NCBI GenBank assembly: GCA_902489515.1
Contig: CABUAL010000010.1
Span: 1-15,556, forward strand
Origin: an uncultured Collinsella sp.
GTDB taxonomy: Bacteria > Actinomycetota > Coriobacteriia > Coriobacteriales > Coriobacteriaceae
Direction of reading: 5' to 3'
Length of the DNA stretch: 15,556 nt
Part shown: piece after piece, positions 6,575 to 13,684 of the stretch
Position numbering within the stretch: position 1 is the stretch's first letter
Layout of the letters: each line of letters opens with the position of its first letter
Notes under the pieces: generated by a model
What the model saw: the letters and a program-made list of their open reading frames with translations, nothing else
What the model was told of the DNA's origin: nothing
Databases searched by the model: none
Made by a program: the position numbers and the translations under genes

Positions 6575-8896
6575 ATGGCTGGTAATCACTTTAAGGGCAG
6601 CGATAGCGGCCGCCCTGCAGTTCCGCCGCGTCCGAACGGGGCTGGTAAGGCCGGCACGCCGGGCGGCGCTGGACAGGGCGGTTCCGGTAAGCGCGTGTCC
6701 CCGGGCGAGACGGCGATGTTTACCGCTCTGTACGAGCAGTCTCAAAAGGCAAAAAAGACCGGCCGTGCAAGAGGGAATGTCTTTGCGGGCGGTGCAACCT
6801 CCACGTCGCAGCCGAGTGGGGCTCCTTCGGTACCTGCGAACAACGCAGGTGCTGCCAACGCCGCGAATACCGCCGGCAACGTTAATGCCGGCAAGGCCGC
6901 CAACAATACTCCCTCTTCCGGTGGCGCGGGGCTTACGGGTAACCTTGGCACGATTTACACCGGCGCCTCCGAGACTGGCACGTTCGCCCGCCTGGATGAT
7001 AGCGGTGCCGAGTTTGCGGGCTCGGGTTCCAAGGAAGATTATTACGATTTTGGCTTGAACTACGGTAGCGACGCTTCGTCGAGTTCGACCTCTGACGGTC
7101 TAGTCCGTCATCGCCATCGCAAGGGCGAGCGCAAAAAGCGTCACACTGGCGCCATTATTGCCGCTGTGGTCGTGGTGCTTCTCGTTGCGCTTGGCGCAAG
7201 CGGCTTTATGCTGCTTAACTCGGCAAAGACCGTAAAGAGCGAAGCGAAGGAGGCTGTCGAGATTGTCGGTGGCCTTAAGGACAAGGTCACGTCGGGCGAT
7301 TTTTCGACGCTGCCTGACGACGCGAAGAAGATCGATGAGCTCTGCGACAGCATGAAGGCGGAGACTTCGAGCCCGCTGTGGACGGCGGCTTCGTTTATCC
7401 CGGTGTATGGCAGCGACATCAACGCAGCCCGCACCATGATTGATGCCCTGTCCGATGTCTCGAGCAACGCGTTGGTTCCCATGGCCGACAACCTTTCGCA
7501 GGCCACGCCCGGCAAGCTGTTCCAGGACGGCATGATTAACGTGTCCGCGCTGCAGGCGGTCGCCGATTCGCTTTCCAGCAGCTCGAAGGTGTTCAAGAGC
7601 GCCAACGAGAAGATCCAGGGCATTGGCGATACTCATATTTCCCAGGTGACCGAGCTGGTCGATAAGGCCAAGGACGGCTTTGCCACCCTCAACGGCGCGG
7701 TTGACGCGGCGGAGAAGGTCGCCCCCGTCCTTCCCCAGATGCTCGGCGCCAACGGCCAGACGCGTCATTATCTTGTGCTCGCGATGAGCAATGTCGAGAT
7801 CCGCGCCTGCGGCGGTTTCCCCGGTTCTCGCGGCGTGATGTCGGTGACTGACGGTAAGCTCGAACTGGGCGATTTTGTCAAAGTCGACATGATGAAAGAG
7901 CCTTTGAGCCCGCTTCCCATCACCGATGAAGAGGCAAACTTATTCACGACCGGATGGGGCCTGACCGGATTCAACACGCTCGGATACACGATGGGCGACG
8001 TTACGATGACGCCTGATTATCCGCGTGCGGCTCAGCTTGCCAGCGATATGCAGAAGGCCATTGTCGGAGATGACATCGACGGCGTATTTGCAGTCGATCC
8101 GGTATTTTTGCAGTATATGCTCGGCGTTGTAGGCGGCACACAGCTTCCTGACGGCACCGTCGTTGATGGAAGCAACGCTGCGAAGGTGCTGCTGCACGAT
8201 ATTTATTGGAATTACCCGGTAGAGGAACAGGACGCCATTTTTGCGGCGGTTGCCGGATCAGCTTTTAACAAGATCGTGGACGAACTGGGCTCCAGCGATA
8301 TTACTAAGATTGCTGCCGCCATCGAAAAGGGCGCTTCCGAGGGTCGCATCCTCATGTATTCGAGAAACGATGACGAGGAAAAGGCCGCGAAGGCTCTTGG
8401 AATATCGGGCGCCCTCCAAACCGATACGTCGGAGGCTCCGATCTTGGGCGTCTATGTGAACAACTACAGCTATTCAAAGATGGATTGGTTCCTCGATAAG
8501 CGAGTCACCATCGATTCTTCGGTTGAAAATGCCGATGGCTCGACGACGTATCGAGTGACCACCTCGCTCAAGAACACGATGACCCCCCAGGAGAAGGCCG
8601 AGATGCCTGGTTATTTCCAGGGCCATAACGGCATTAGCCAGGATATTGATGATGAGGTGCTGAGGCTTTATCTCTATGCTCCTGCGGGAGGCAGCATTTC
8701 GGACATTAAGACTTCGGGCTCCGGTTCTATCGAGATGAACGAAGCGACGCACGATGGCTTGAAGGTTGCATGGGGCGGTGTCCACATGCTTCTTGGACAA
8801 GACATAAAGGTCGAGTACACGGTCACGACTTCGAAGGATTCTGGGCACAAAGAGCTTAAGGTTCGTACCACGCCAACCGCTCAAACGTTCGAATAG
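6575..8896 (+). CDS. DUF4012 membrane protein with long disordered N-terminal tail
   Basis: A 773-residue membrane-anchored protein. Residues 1-178 are low in complexity (Gly, Ala, Asn, Ser, Pro) and probably disordered. A basic patch RHRHRKGERKKRH (178-190) precedes a single transmembrane helix (about 193-214), which by the positive-inside rule places the tail in the cytoplasm and the rest outside. An extracytoplasmic helical segment (215-390) includes FIPVYGSDINAART, typical of the family. The DUF4012 core starts near 397 (RHYLVLAMSNVEIRACGGFPG) and runs to about 640, followed by a beta-rich C-terminus. DUF4012 proteins are common in actinobacteria, often near polysaccharide genes, but their biochemistry is unknown. 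The ATG at 6575 has GAGGA 7 nt upstream; an in-frame TTG at 6548 is disfavoured. glmM follows after 12 nt. Confidence 0.88.
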   Translation: MAGNHFKGSDSGRPAVPPRPNGAGKAGTPGGAGQGGSGKRVSPGETAMFTALYEQSQKAKKTGRARGNVFAGGATSTSQPSGAPSVPANNAGAANAANTAGNVNAGKAANNTPSSGGAGLTGNLGTIYTGASETGTFARLDDSGAEFAGSGSKEDYYDFGLNYGSDASSSSTSDGLVRHRHRKGERKKRHTGAIIAAVVVVLLVALGASGFMLLNSAKTVKSEAKEAVEIVGGLKDKVTSGDFSTLPDDAKKIDELCDSMKAETSSPLWTAASFIPVYGSDINAARTMIDALSDVSSNALVPMADNLSQATPGKLFQDGMINVSALQAVADSLSSSSKVFKSANEKIQGIGDTHISQVTELVDKAKDGFATLNGAVDAAEKVAPVLPQMLGANGQTRHYLVLAMSNVEIRACGGFPGSRGVMSVTDGKLELGDFVKVDMMKEPLSPLPITDEEANLFTTGWGLTGFNTLGYTMGDVTMTPDYPRAAQLASDMQKAIVGDDIDGVFAVDPVFLQYMLGVVGGTQLPDGTVVDGSNAAKVLLHDIYWNYPVEEQDAIFAAVAGSAFNKIVDELGSSDITKIAAAIEKGASEGRILMYSRNDDEEKAAKALGISGALQTDTSEAPILGVYVNNYSYSKMDWFLDKRVTIDSSVENADGSTTYRVTTSLKNTMTPQEKAEMPGYFQGHNGISQDIDDEVLRLYLYAPAGGSISDIKTSGSGSIEMNEATHDGLKVAWGGVHMLLGQDIKVEYTVTTSKDSGHKELKVRTTPTAQTFE

Positions 8897-8908
8897 GATA
8901 AGTAAGAT

Positions 8909-10240
8909 ATGAAGTACTTTGGCACCGACGGCTTTCGCGGTGAGGCCAACGTTGGGCTGACGGTAGAGCACGCTTATAAGATTGGCCGTTTTGTGGGCTG
9001 GTATTACGGCGCCAACCGCAGTGCTAAGGCGCGCGTCATCGTGGGCAAGGACACACGTCGCTCGAGTTATATGTTTGAGGCGGCGCTGGTGAGCGGCCTG
9101 GTCGCGAGCGGTGCGGACGCCTATATGCTGCACGTGATCCCCACGCCAGGCGTAGCGCATCAGACTGTGGAAGGCTGCTTCGATTGCGGCATCATGATCA
9201 GCGCGAGCCACAACCCGTTTTGCGATAACGGCATTAAGCTCGTCAACAGCGACGGCTTTAAGATGGACGAGGACGTGCTGGAGCTCATCGAGGACTACAT
9301 CGATGGCAAGAGCGAGGTGCCGCTGGCCACGGGCAACCACATCGGCGCCACGGTGGACTACATGCAGGGTCGCAACCGCTACATTGCTTCGCTCATTGCA
9401 AGTGCGAACTTTTCGCTGCAGGGCGTCAAGATCGGTATCGACTGCGCCAACGGCTCGGCTTCCTCGGTGGCCAAGCCGGTGTTTGACGCGCTCGGTGCCG
9501 ACGTGCGCGTGATCAATGCCGCGCCCGATGGCTTTAACATCAACGTCGACTGCGGCTCCACGCATATGGAGCGCCTGCAGCGCCATGTGGTGGAGCAGGG
9601 CCTGGACGTGGGTTTTGCCTACGATGGCGATGCCGACCGCTGCCTGGCCGTGGATGAGCGCGGTCGCGTGGTAGACGGCGACCAGATCCTGTACGTGTGC
9701 GGCGTGTATCTGAACAAGCACGGGCGCCTCTCGGGCGGTACCGTGGTGCCGACGATCGCCAGCAACTTTGGCCTTGTCAAGTCGCTGGAGCTTGCCGGTC
9801 TGAGCGCCGTGACCAGCGGCGTGGGCGACCGTCACGTGTATGCCAAGATGCGCGAGGGCGGCTACAGCCTGGGCGGTGAGCAGACGGGCCATACGATCTT
9901 TGGCGATATCGAGCGCACGGGCGACGGCATTATGACCTCGCTGCGCGTGATGGAAGTGATTCGTGCCGAGCGCGAGACGCTCTCGCAGCTCACGGCTCCG
10001 TGCAAGCTGCTGCCGCAGGCGCAGGTGGCCGTGCACGTGGCGGACAAGGACGCCGCGCTCGAGAACATGAGCGTGCAGAACGCCATCGCCGAGGCCGAGG
10101 CTGCGCTGGCAGGCGAGGGCCGCGTGCTCGTGCGCAAGAGCGGAACCGAGTCGGTGATTCGCGTTTTGGCCGAAGCCCCCGACCAAGCCGCCGCCGACGC
10201 CGCCATGAAGCGCATCGCCGCCGCGCTGGAAGCTCTGTAA
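8909..10240 (+). CDS. glmM: Phosphoglucosamine mutase GlmM
   Basis: A 443-residue cytoplasmic enzyme that interconverts glucosamine-6-phosphate and glucosamine-1-phosphate on the way to UDP-GlcNAc, the precursor of peptidoglycan and other envelope polymers. The length fits the family (about 445-450). The N-terminus KYFGTDGFRG is typical. The phosphoserine loop is ISASHNP with catalytic Ser100, the metal-binding loop is DGDADR at 239-244, the sugar-binding loop is GEQTGH at 323-328 (commonly GEQSGH), and the phosphate-binding loop is RKSGTES at 409-415, where RPSGTEP is usual. The four domains are complete. The gene starts 12 nt after the DUF4012 gene with only a weak AGGA (8895-8898), suggesting co-transcription. 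A phosphomannomutase-like specificity cannot be fully excluded, but GlmM is much the best match. Confidence 0.93.
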   Translation: MKYFGTDGFRGEANVGLTVEHAYKIGRFVGWYYGANRSAKARVIVGKDTRRSSYMFEAALVSGLVASGADAYMLHVIPTPGVAHQTVEGCFDCGIMISASHNPFCDNGIKLVNSDGFKMDEDVLELIEDYIDGKSEVPLATGNHIGATVDYMQGRNRYIASLIASANFSLQGVKIGIDCANGSASSVAKPVFDALGADVRVINAAPDGFNINVDCGSTHMERLQRHVVEQGLDVGFAYDGDADRCLAVDERGRVVDGDQILYVCGVYLNKHGRLSGGTVVPTIASNFGLVKSLELAGLSAVTSGVGDRHVYAKMREGGYSLGGEQTGHTIFGDIERTGDGIMTSLRVMEVIRAERETLSQLTAPCKLLPQAQVAVHVADKDAALENMSVQNAIAEAEAALAGEGRVLVRKSGTESVIRVLAEAPDQAAADAAMKRIAAALEAL

Positions 10241-10278
10241 GGTAGTCATTGGGGACGTTCTTAAACGACTAGGTGAAA

Positions 10279-10317
10279 AAAGGGGACGCTGCGGATTGGT
10301 TCCGCGGCGTCCCCTTT
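10279..10317 (-). terminator. Intrinsic terminator between convergent genes
   Basis: An 11-bp outer stem (10279-10289 with 10307-10317, GGGGACGC/GCGTCCCC core) and an inner GCGGA/TCCGC stem enclose a short loop. On the minus strand it is followed by a run of six T, making it a strong terminator for the carboxypeptidase gene that ends at 10340. On the plus strand only three T follow, so it may terminate glmM less efficiently. Confidence 0.85.
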
Positions 10318-10339
10318 GCGTTGGCGTGTCGGTTATGCC

Positions 10340-11923
10340 TTACAGCTCGTAGAGCGTGGTGAACTTGTCCTGCAGGTAGCTGCAGTAGTAGCGGGCATCG
10401 AACGCCATGCCGCACGCGCCCTTGATGAGCTCCGGCGCGTCCTTGGCGCGGCCCCACTGCCAAATGTGCTCGCCCAGCCAGGCGCGGACGGGTGTCAGGT
10501 CGCCGCTCGCACAGGCGCCGTTGAGGTCGACACCGTCGCGGCACATGGCCGGCACAAACATGGCGTCGTAGGCGCTGCCCAGCGCATAGGTGGGGAAGTA
10601 GCCAAACGAGCCGCCGCTCCAGTGCGTATCCTGTAGGCAGCCGTGCGTGTCGTCGGGAACGGGAATGCCCAGGTACTCATCCATGAAGCGGTTCCAAAGC
10701 GCGGGGATATCCTTGGCTGTGGCCTCGCCGGCAAACAGCATGCGCTCGATCTCGTAGCGCACCATAACGTGCAGCGGATAGGTGAGCTCGTCGGCCTCGG
10801 TGCGGATCAGCGAAGGCTGCGCGATGTTCACGGCGTGGTAGAGCGTGTCCTCGTCGACGTCGCCGTAGACCTCGGGTGCGTGGCGGCGCAGCACCTCGAG
10901 CAGCGGTCCCATAAAGGCGCGGCTGCGACCCACGGTGTTCTCGAAAAAGCGGCTCTGGCTCTCGTGGATGCCCATGGAGGTGCCGCCCTCAAGACAGGTG
11001 CGCGCATAGGCGGGATTGACGCCCAGCTCGTACATGGCGTGTCCCGCTTCGTGGATGATGCTGTAGACGTTGGAGATGCAATCGTCCTCGTAGATGTGTG
11101 TCGCGATGCGCGCGTCACCCACGGCAAAGCCCTCGCTAAACGGGTGCTCGGTAAAGGCAAGCGTGGTGTCGTTCAGGTTCAGGCCGACGAGCTTCATAAG
11201 GTCGAAGCTCATGGCGCGCTGGGCGGCCTCGGGCACGCGGGCGTGCAAAAAGTCGGCAGCGGGCTGCTGGCCGCGCTCGCCGATAGCGTGCACGAGCGGC
11301 ACGACCGTCGCCTTGACCTCATCGCAAAACGCATCGAAGCTCTCGGCAGAAAGGCCGCGCTCGTACTGGTCGAGCCAAACGTCGTATGGGTCGCGCTTGG
11401 GGTCCATGAGTTCGGCCTGATGCTTAAGTTGGGCGACGATTTTATCCACATAGGGCTCAAAACTCGCCCAGTCGTTGGCCGTCTTGGCCTTGTGCCACAC
11501 GGCATCGGCCTCGCAGGTGAGCCTGGTCCAGGCCTCGGCCTCCTCGGTAGGAATAACGCTTGCCTCGCGCTGGTCGCGGCCGAGCACGCGGATCTCGTCA
11601 AGCAGCTGCGGGTCGTCGATCTTGCCGCCGGCGACGGTCTCGCGTGCCAGCGAGTGCACGAGTTCGACAGACTTCTCGCTGGTCAGTAGCTTGTGATGCT
11701 CGCCGGCAAGCGTGCCCATGGCGTCAGCACGGGCGGCAGCACCGTTGGCAGGAGCAATCGTCGCTCCATCGAACTCGGCAATCTTGAGCAGGTACTCGCG
11801 AGTCCACAGCTTGCCCTCGAGTTTGCGGAACTTTTTGACGGCCTTGTCGACTTTAGCAACCTTGACGCCCTTGGCAGCTTTTGCCACGGCGGCCTTGGCC
11901 TTCTTATCGAGTTTCTTTCCCAT
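10340..11923 (-). CDS. M32 family metallocarboxypeptidase
   Basis: A 527-residue zinc carboxypeptidase of the Taq carboxypeptidase family (M32), removing C-terminal residues from peptides, presumably in the cytoplasm because no signal peptide is seen. The zinc motif HEAGH lies at 291-295 and the third ligand is in HESQSRFFEN (E321). Other family hallmarks are EHPFSEG near 259, IRTEADELTY at 373-382 and HWSGGSFGYFPTYALG in the C-terminal third. Family proteins are usually about 500 residues. The surplus is a Lys/Ala-rich N-terminus (about residues 2-35: KKLDKKAKAAVAKAAKGVK and onward), which is unusual, and the common early WD motif is FD here. The start at 11923 has AAGGA 6 nt upstream. It is divergent from the pheS leader and ends at a strong terminator. 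Confidence 0.93.
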   Translation of the reverse strand: MGKKLDKKAKAAVAKAAKGVKVAKVDKAVKKFRKLEGKLWTREYLLKIAEFDGATIAPANGAAARADAMGTLAGEHHKLLTSEKSVELVHSLARETVAGGKIDDPQLLDEIRVLGRDQREASVIPTEEAEAWTRLTCEADAVWHKAKTANDWASFEPYVDKIVAQLKHQAELMDPKRDPYDVWLDQYERGLSAESFDAFCDEVKATVVPLVHAIGERGQQPAADFLHARVPEAAQRAMSFDLMKLVGLNLNDTTLAFTEHPFSEGFAVGDARIATHIYEDDCISNVYSIIHEAGHAMYELGVNPAYARTCLEGGTSMGIHESQSRFFENTVGRSRAFMGPLLEVLRRHAPEVYGDVDEDTLYHAVNIAQPSLIRTEADELTYPLHVMVRYEIERMLFAGEATAKDIPALWNRFMDEYLGIPVPDDTHGCLQDTHWSGGSFGYFPTYALGSAYDAMFVPAMCRDGVDLNGACASGDLTPVRAWLGEHIWQWGRAKDAPELIKGACGMAFDARYYCSYLQDKFTTLYEL

Positions 11924-12041
11924 ACCGTATCCTTAATCTCGCAGGCCGAGCGCCGCAGGCGGGTGCGCGGCCAATTTGCACAGCTACCTGCCTTGTACCC
12001 AGCGCGAACAAAACGGAACGCGGCGATGCGCTCGCGAAATG

Positions 12042-12050
12042 TGTTATCCT
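12042..12050 (+). promoter_or_regulatory. Candidate extended -10 promoter of the pheS T-box transcript
   Basis: TGTTATCCT is an extended -10 (TG-n-TATCCT) about 8 bp before the predicted start of the T-box leader near 12058. No good -35 was found, which is common when an extended -10 is used. It lies within the 134-bp divergent gap to the carboxypeptidase gene. Confidence 0.4.
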
Positions 12051-12057
12051 ATAGCCC

Positions 12058-12342
12058 AATGCGTTGACGGAGAGGGTTTTTGCCCGCCGCGTCGCCGGCA
12101 AGAGAGGGAAGGTCATGGGCTGCAAGCCTTCCTGCGGTGGCAAGGGCCAAGCGTTCACTCCCGAGCAGCAACCTCAACGGGCGCGCGGCCGACGGCGGTG
12201 AAGCCCCAGTAGGGAAGCCGTGAGCCTCGCGACAAGGGGCGCAGAGTGGGCACGGCGGGCCAGACATCCGCCGGGTCAAACAAGGTGGTACCGCGGAATT
12301 CAACCGTCCTTGGGCAATGCACATGCCCGAGGACGGTTTTTT
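12058..12342 (+). promoter_or_regulatory. T-box riboswitch, tRNA-Phe responsive, controlling pheS-pheT
   Basis: The T-box core AAGGTGGTACCGCGG lies at 12282-12296. Its TGGT bulge (12286-12289) would pair with the ACCA end of uncharged tRNA-Phe. A stem III-like hairpin, GGCGG/CCGCC, sits just upstream at 12254-12272. AAGG (12282-12285) can pair with CCTT (12308-12311) to form the antiterminator, excluding the terminator hairpin that uses the same bases. The candidate specifier codon is TTC (12154-12156, followed by A), matching phenylalanine, and the flanking CTCCCG could pair with CGGAG at 12068-12072 at the base of stem I. Low charged tRNA-Phe should therefore raise pheS expression. The core and terminator are clear; the stem I folding and specifier were assigned by eye. 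Confidence 0.9.
12304..12342 (+). terminator. T-box regulated intrinsic terminator
   Basis: A 13-bp stem (12304-12316 with 12324-12336, one T-G wobble) with a 7-base loop is followed by six T (12337-12342). Its 5' arm overlaps the antiterminator strand of the T-box, so read-through depends on binding of uncharged tRNA. It lies 85 nt before the pheS start. Confidence 0.92.
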
Positions 12343-12427
12343 GTTACCGAACCGGGCCGCGCATCTGCAGCATCGGGCGGCGTCAGCCGTCCCGGAGCGC
12401 GGATGCGCGAGAGACGAAAGGGAAGAC

Positions 12428-13504
12428 ATGAGTCTGATTGATGATCTGGTCAAACTCGAGGAAGAGGCCAAGGAGCTCGTCACTAGCGCCGACGACGCCG
12501 CCAAGCTCGAGGCTGCGCGCGTTGAGCTGCTCGGCCGCAAGGGCCGCATCACCGGCCTGATGCGCATGATGGGCAAGCTCGCCCCCGAGGATCGCCCCAT
12601 GATGGGCAAGCGCGCCAACGAGATGCGCCAGCTGATCGAGGACATGCTCGACGAGCGCACCACCGAGATGAAGGCCGCCGCCCTCAAGCACGCACTCGAG
12701 CACGAGGCCGTCGACATCACGCTGCCGGGTATCCGTCCGCAGATCGGCCACCAGCACCTGATCAAGCAGATCATCGAGGAGGCCGAGGACATCTTTAGTG
12801 GCATCGGCTACACCGTCGAGTCCGGCCCCATGGTCGATACCTCCTACTACAACTTCACCGCGCTCAACGCCCCCATGGATCATCCGAGCCGCTCGGCCCG
12901 CGATACCTTCTACGTGGTCGACAACAACCCCGGCAGCGTCGCGCACCCCGAGGCACATGCCCACGGCGAGTCCGACGTACTGCTACGCACTCAGACCTCG
13001 GGCGTGCAGATCCACACCATGGAGTCGCAAAAGCCGCCCATCTATATGATCTGCCCGGGCACCGTCTATCGTCCCGACACGGCCGACGCCTGCCACCTGC
13101 CGCAGTTCAACCAGATCGAGGGCCTGGTCGTCGACGAGGGCATTACCTTTGGCGATCTTAAGGGCACGCTCGACTACTTTGTTAAGTGCATGTTTGGCGA
13201 GGACCGCAAAACGCGTTACCGCCCGCACTTCTTCCCCTTCACCGAGCCTTCCTGCGAGGTGGACGTGAGCTGCCACGTCTGCGGCGGCAAGGGCTGCAAC
13301 TTCTGCAAGCACAGCGGCTGGATCGAGATCCTGGGCTGCGGCATGGTCGATCCCAACGTCCTCATCAACTGCGGCATCGACCCCGAGAAGTACACCGGCT
13401 TCGCCTTTGGCATTGGCGCCGAGCGCGTCGCGGCACTGCGCTACGACCTGCCGGACCTGCGAACGCTCATGACTGGCGATATGCGCTTCTTGAACCAATT
13501 TTAA
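12428..13504 (+). CDS. pheS: Phenylalanyl-tRNA synthetase alpha subunit
   Basis: A 358-residue catalytic subunit of the heterotetrameric class II enzyme that charges tRNA-Phe with phenylalanine. An N-terminal coiled coil (about 1-95) precedes the catalytic core. Class II motif 1 is in the segment GPMVDTSYYNFTALNAPMDH (133-152) and following residues. Motif 2 is around PGTVYRPDTADACHLPQFNQ to EGL (210-233), and motif 3 is FGIGAERVAALRYDLPDLR (327-345). A Cys-rich insert (C282, C285, C290, C293), CHVCGGKGCNFCK, followed by GWIEILGCGMV, occurs in many bacterial PheS. The length is typical. The ATG at 12428 has AAGGGA 4 nt upstream; an in-frame ATG at 12317 lies inside the terminator loop and is rejected. 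It is controlled by the T-box leader. Confidence 0.97.
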   Translation: MSLIDDLVKLEEEAKELVTSADDAAKLEAARVELLGRKGRITGLMRMMGKLAPEDRPMMGKRANEMRQLIEDMLDERTTEMKAAALKHALEHEAVDITLPGIRPQIGHQHLIKQIIEEAEDIFSGIGYTVESGPMVDTSYYNFTALNAPMDHPSRSARDTFYVVDNNPGSVAHPEAHAHGESDVLLRTQTSGVQIHTMESQKPPIYMICPGTVYRPDTADACHLPQFNQIEGLVVDEGITFGDLKGTLDYFVKCMFGEDRKTRYRPHFFPFTEPSCEVDVSCHVCGGKGCNFCKHSGWIEILGCGMVDPNVLINCGIDPEKYTGFAFGIGAERVAALRYDLPDLRTLMTGDMRFLNQF

Positions 13505-13526
13505 GTTGACCTGTCCCGGCGGCTTC

Positions 13527-13613
13527 CCGAGCCACCGCACCTTGCCTTTCAATCGTCGGTTGCGTACCTAAGTACGCGGCCCTCCTCTTTCAAGGCAATC
13601 TGCGGCACCTCGG
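13527..13613. repeat. Large imperfect palindrome between pheS and pheT
   Basis: Paired blocks share one centre at about 13570: CCGAG/CTCGG (13527-13531, 13609-13613), TTGCCTT/AAGGCAA (13542-13548, 13592-13598) and a perfect core GCGTAC-CTAA-GTACGC (13562-13577). The nested symmetry across 87 bp suggests a folded RNA or a dispersed palindromic intergenic element. No T-run follows, so it is not a classical terminator. Only one copy is present in this window. Confidence 0.65.
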
Positions 13614-13640
13614 AAACCCGTCTCCGTAGCTGGAGTTTTC

Positions 13641-13659
13641 CGTCTGTTTATTGCAGACG
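13641..13659 (+). other. Small hairpin before pheT
   Basis: CGTCTG (13641-13646) and CAGACG (13654-13659) form a perfect 6-bp stem with a 7-base AT-rich loop, 9 nt upstream of the pheT ribosome-binding site AAAGGAG (13669-13675). It has no T-tract. It might protect the processed pheT message or tune translation; this is inference. Confidence 0.4.
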
Positions 13660-13684
13660 TTACAGATGAAAGGAGACCAGTTAG

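Noticed and set aside
8474..10249. Long open frame of 591 codons on the minus strand opposite glmM
   Set aside because: It is a shadow of the GC-rich codon bias of the DUF4012 and glmM genes. The protein is His/Ala/Val-rich with no family resemblance, and glmM is unambiguous.
10643..11689. 348-codon plus-strand frame opposite the M32 carboxypeptidase
   Set aside because: The minus strand carries all M32 motifs; the plus frame is an antisense shadow.
12317..12427. Upstream in-frame start for pheS
   Set aside because: The ATG at 12317 is in the loop of the T-box terminator and the added residues do not resemble PheS.
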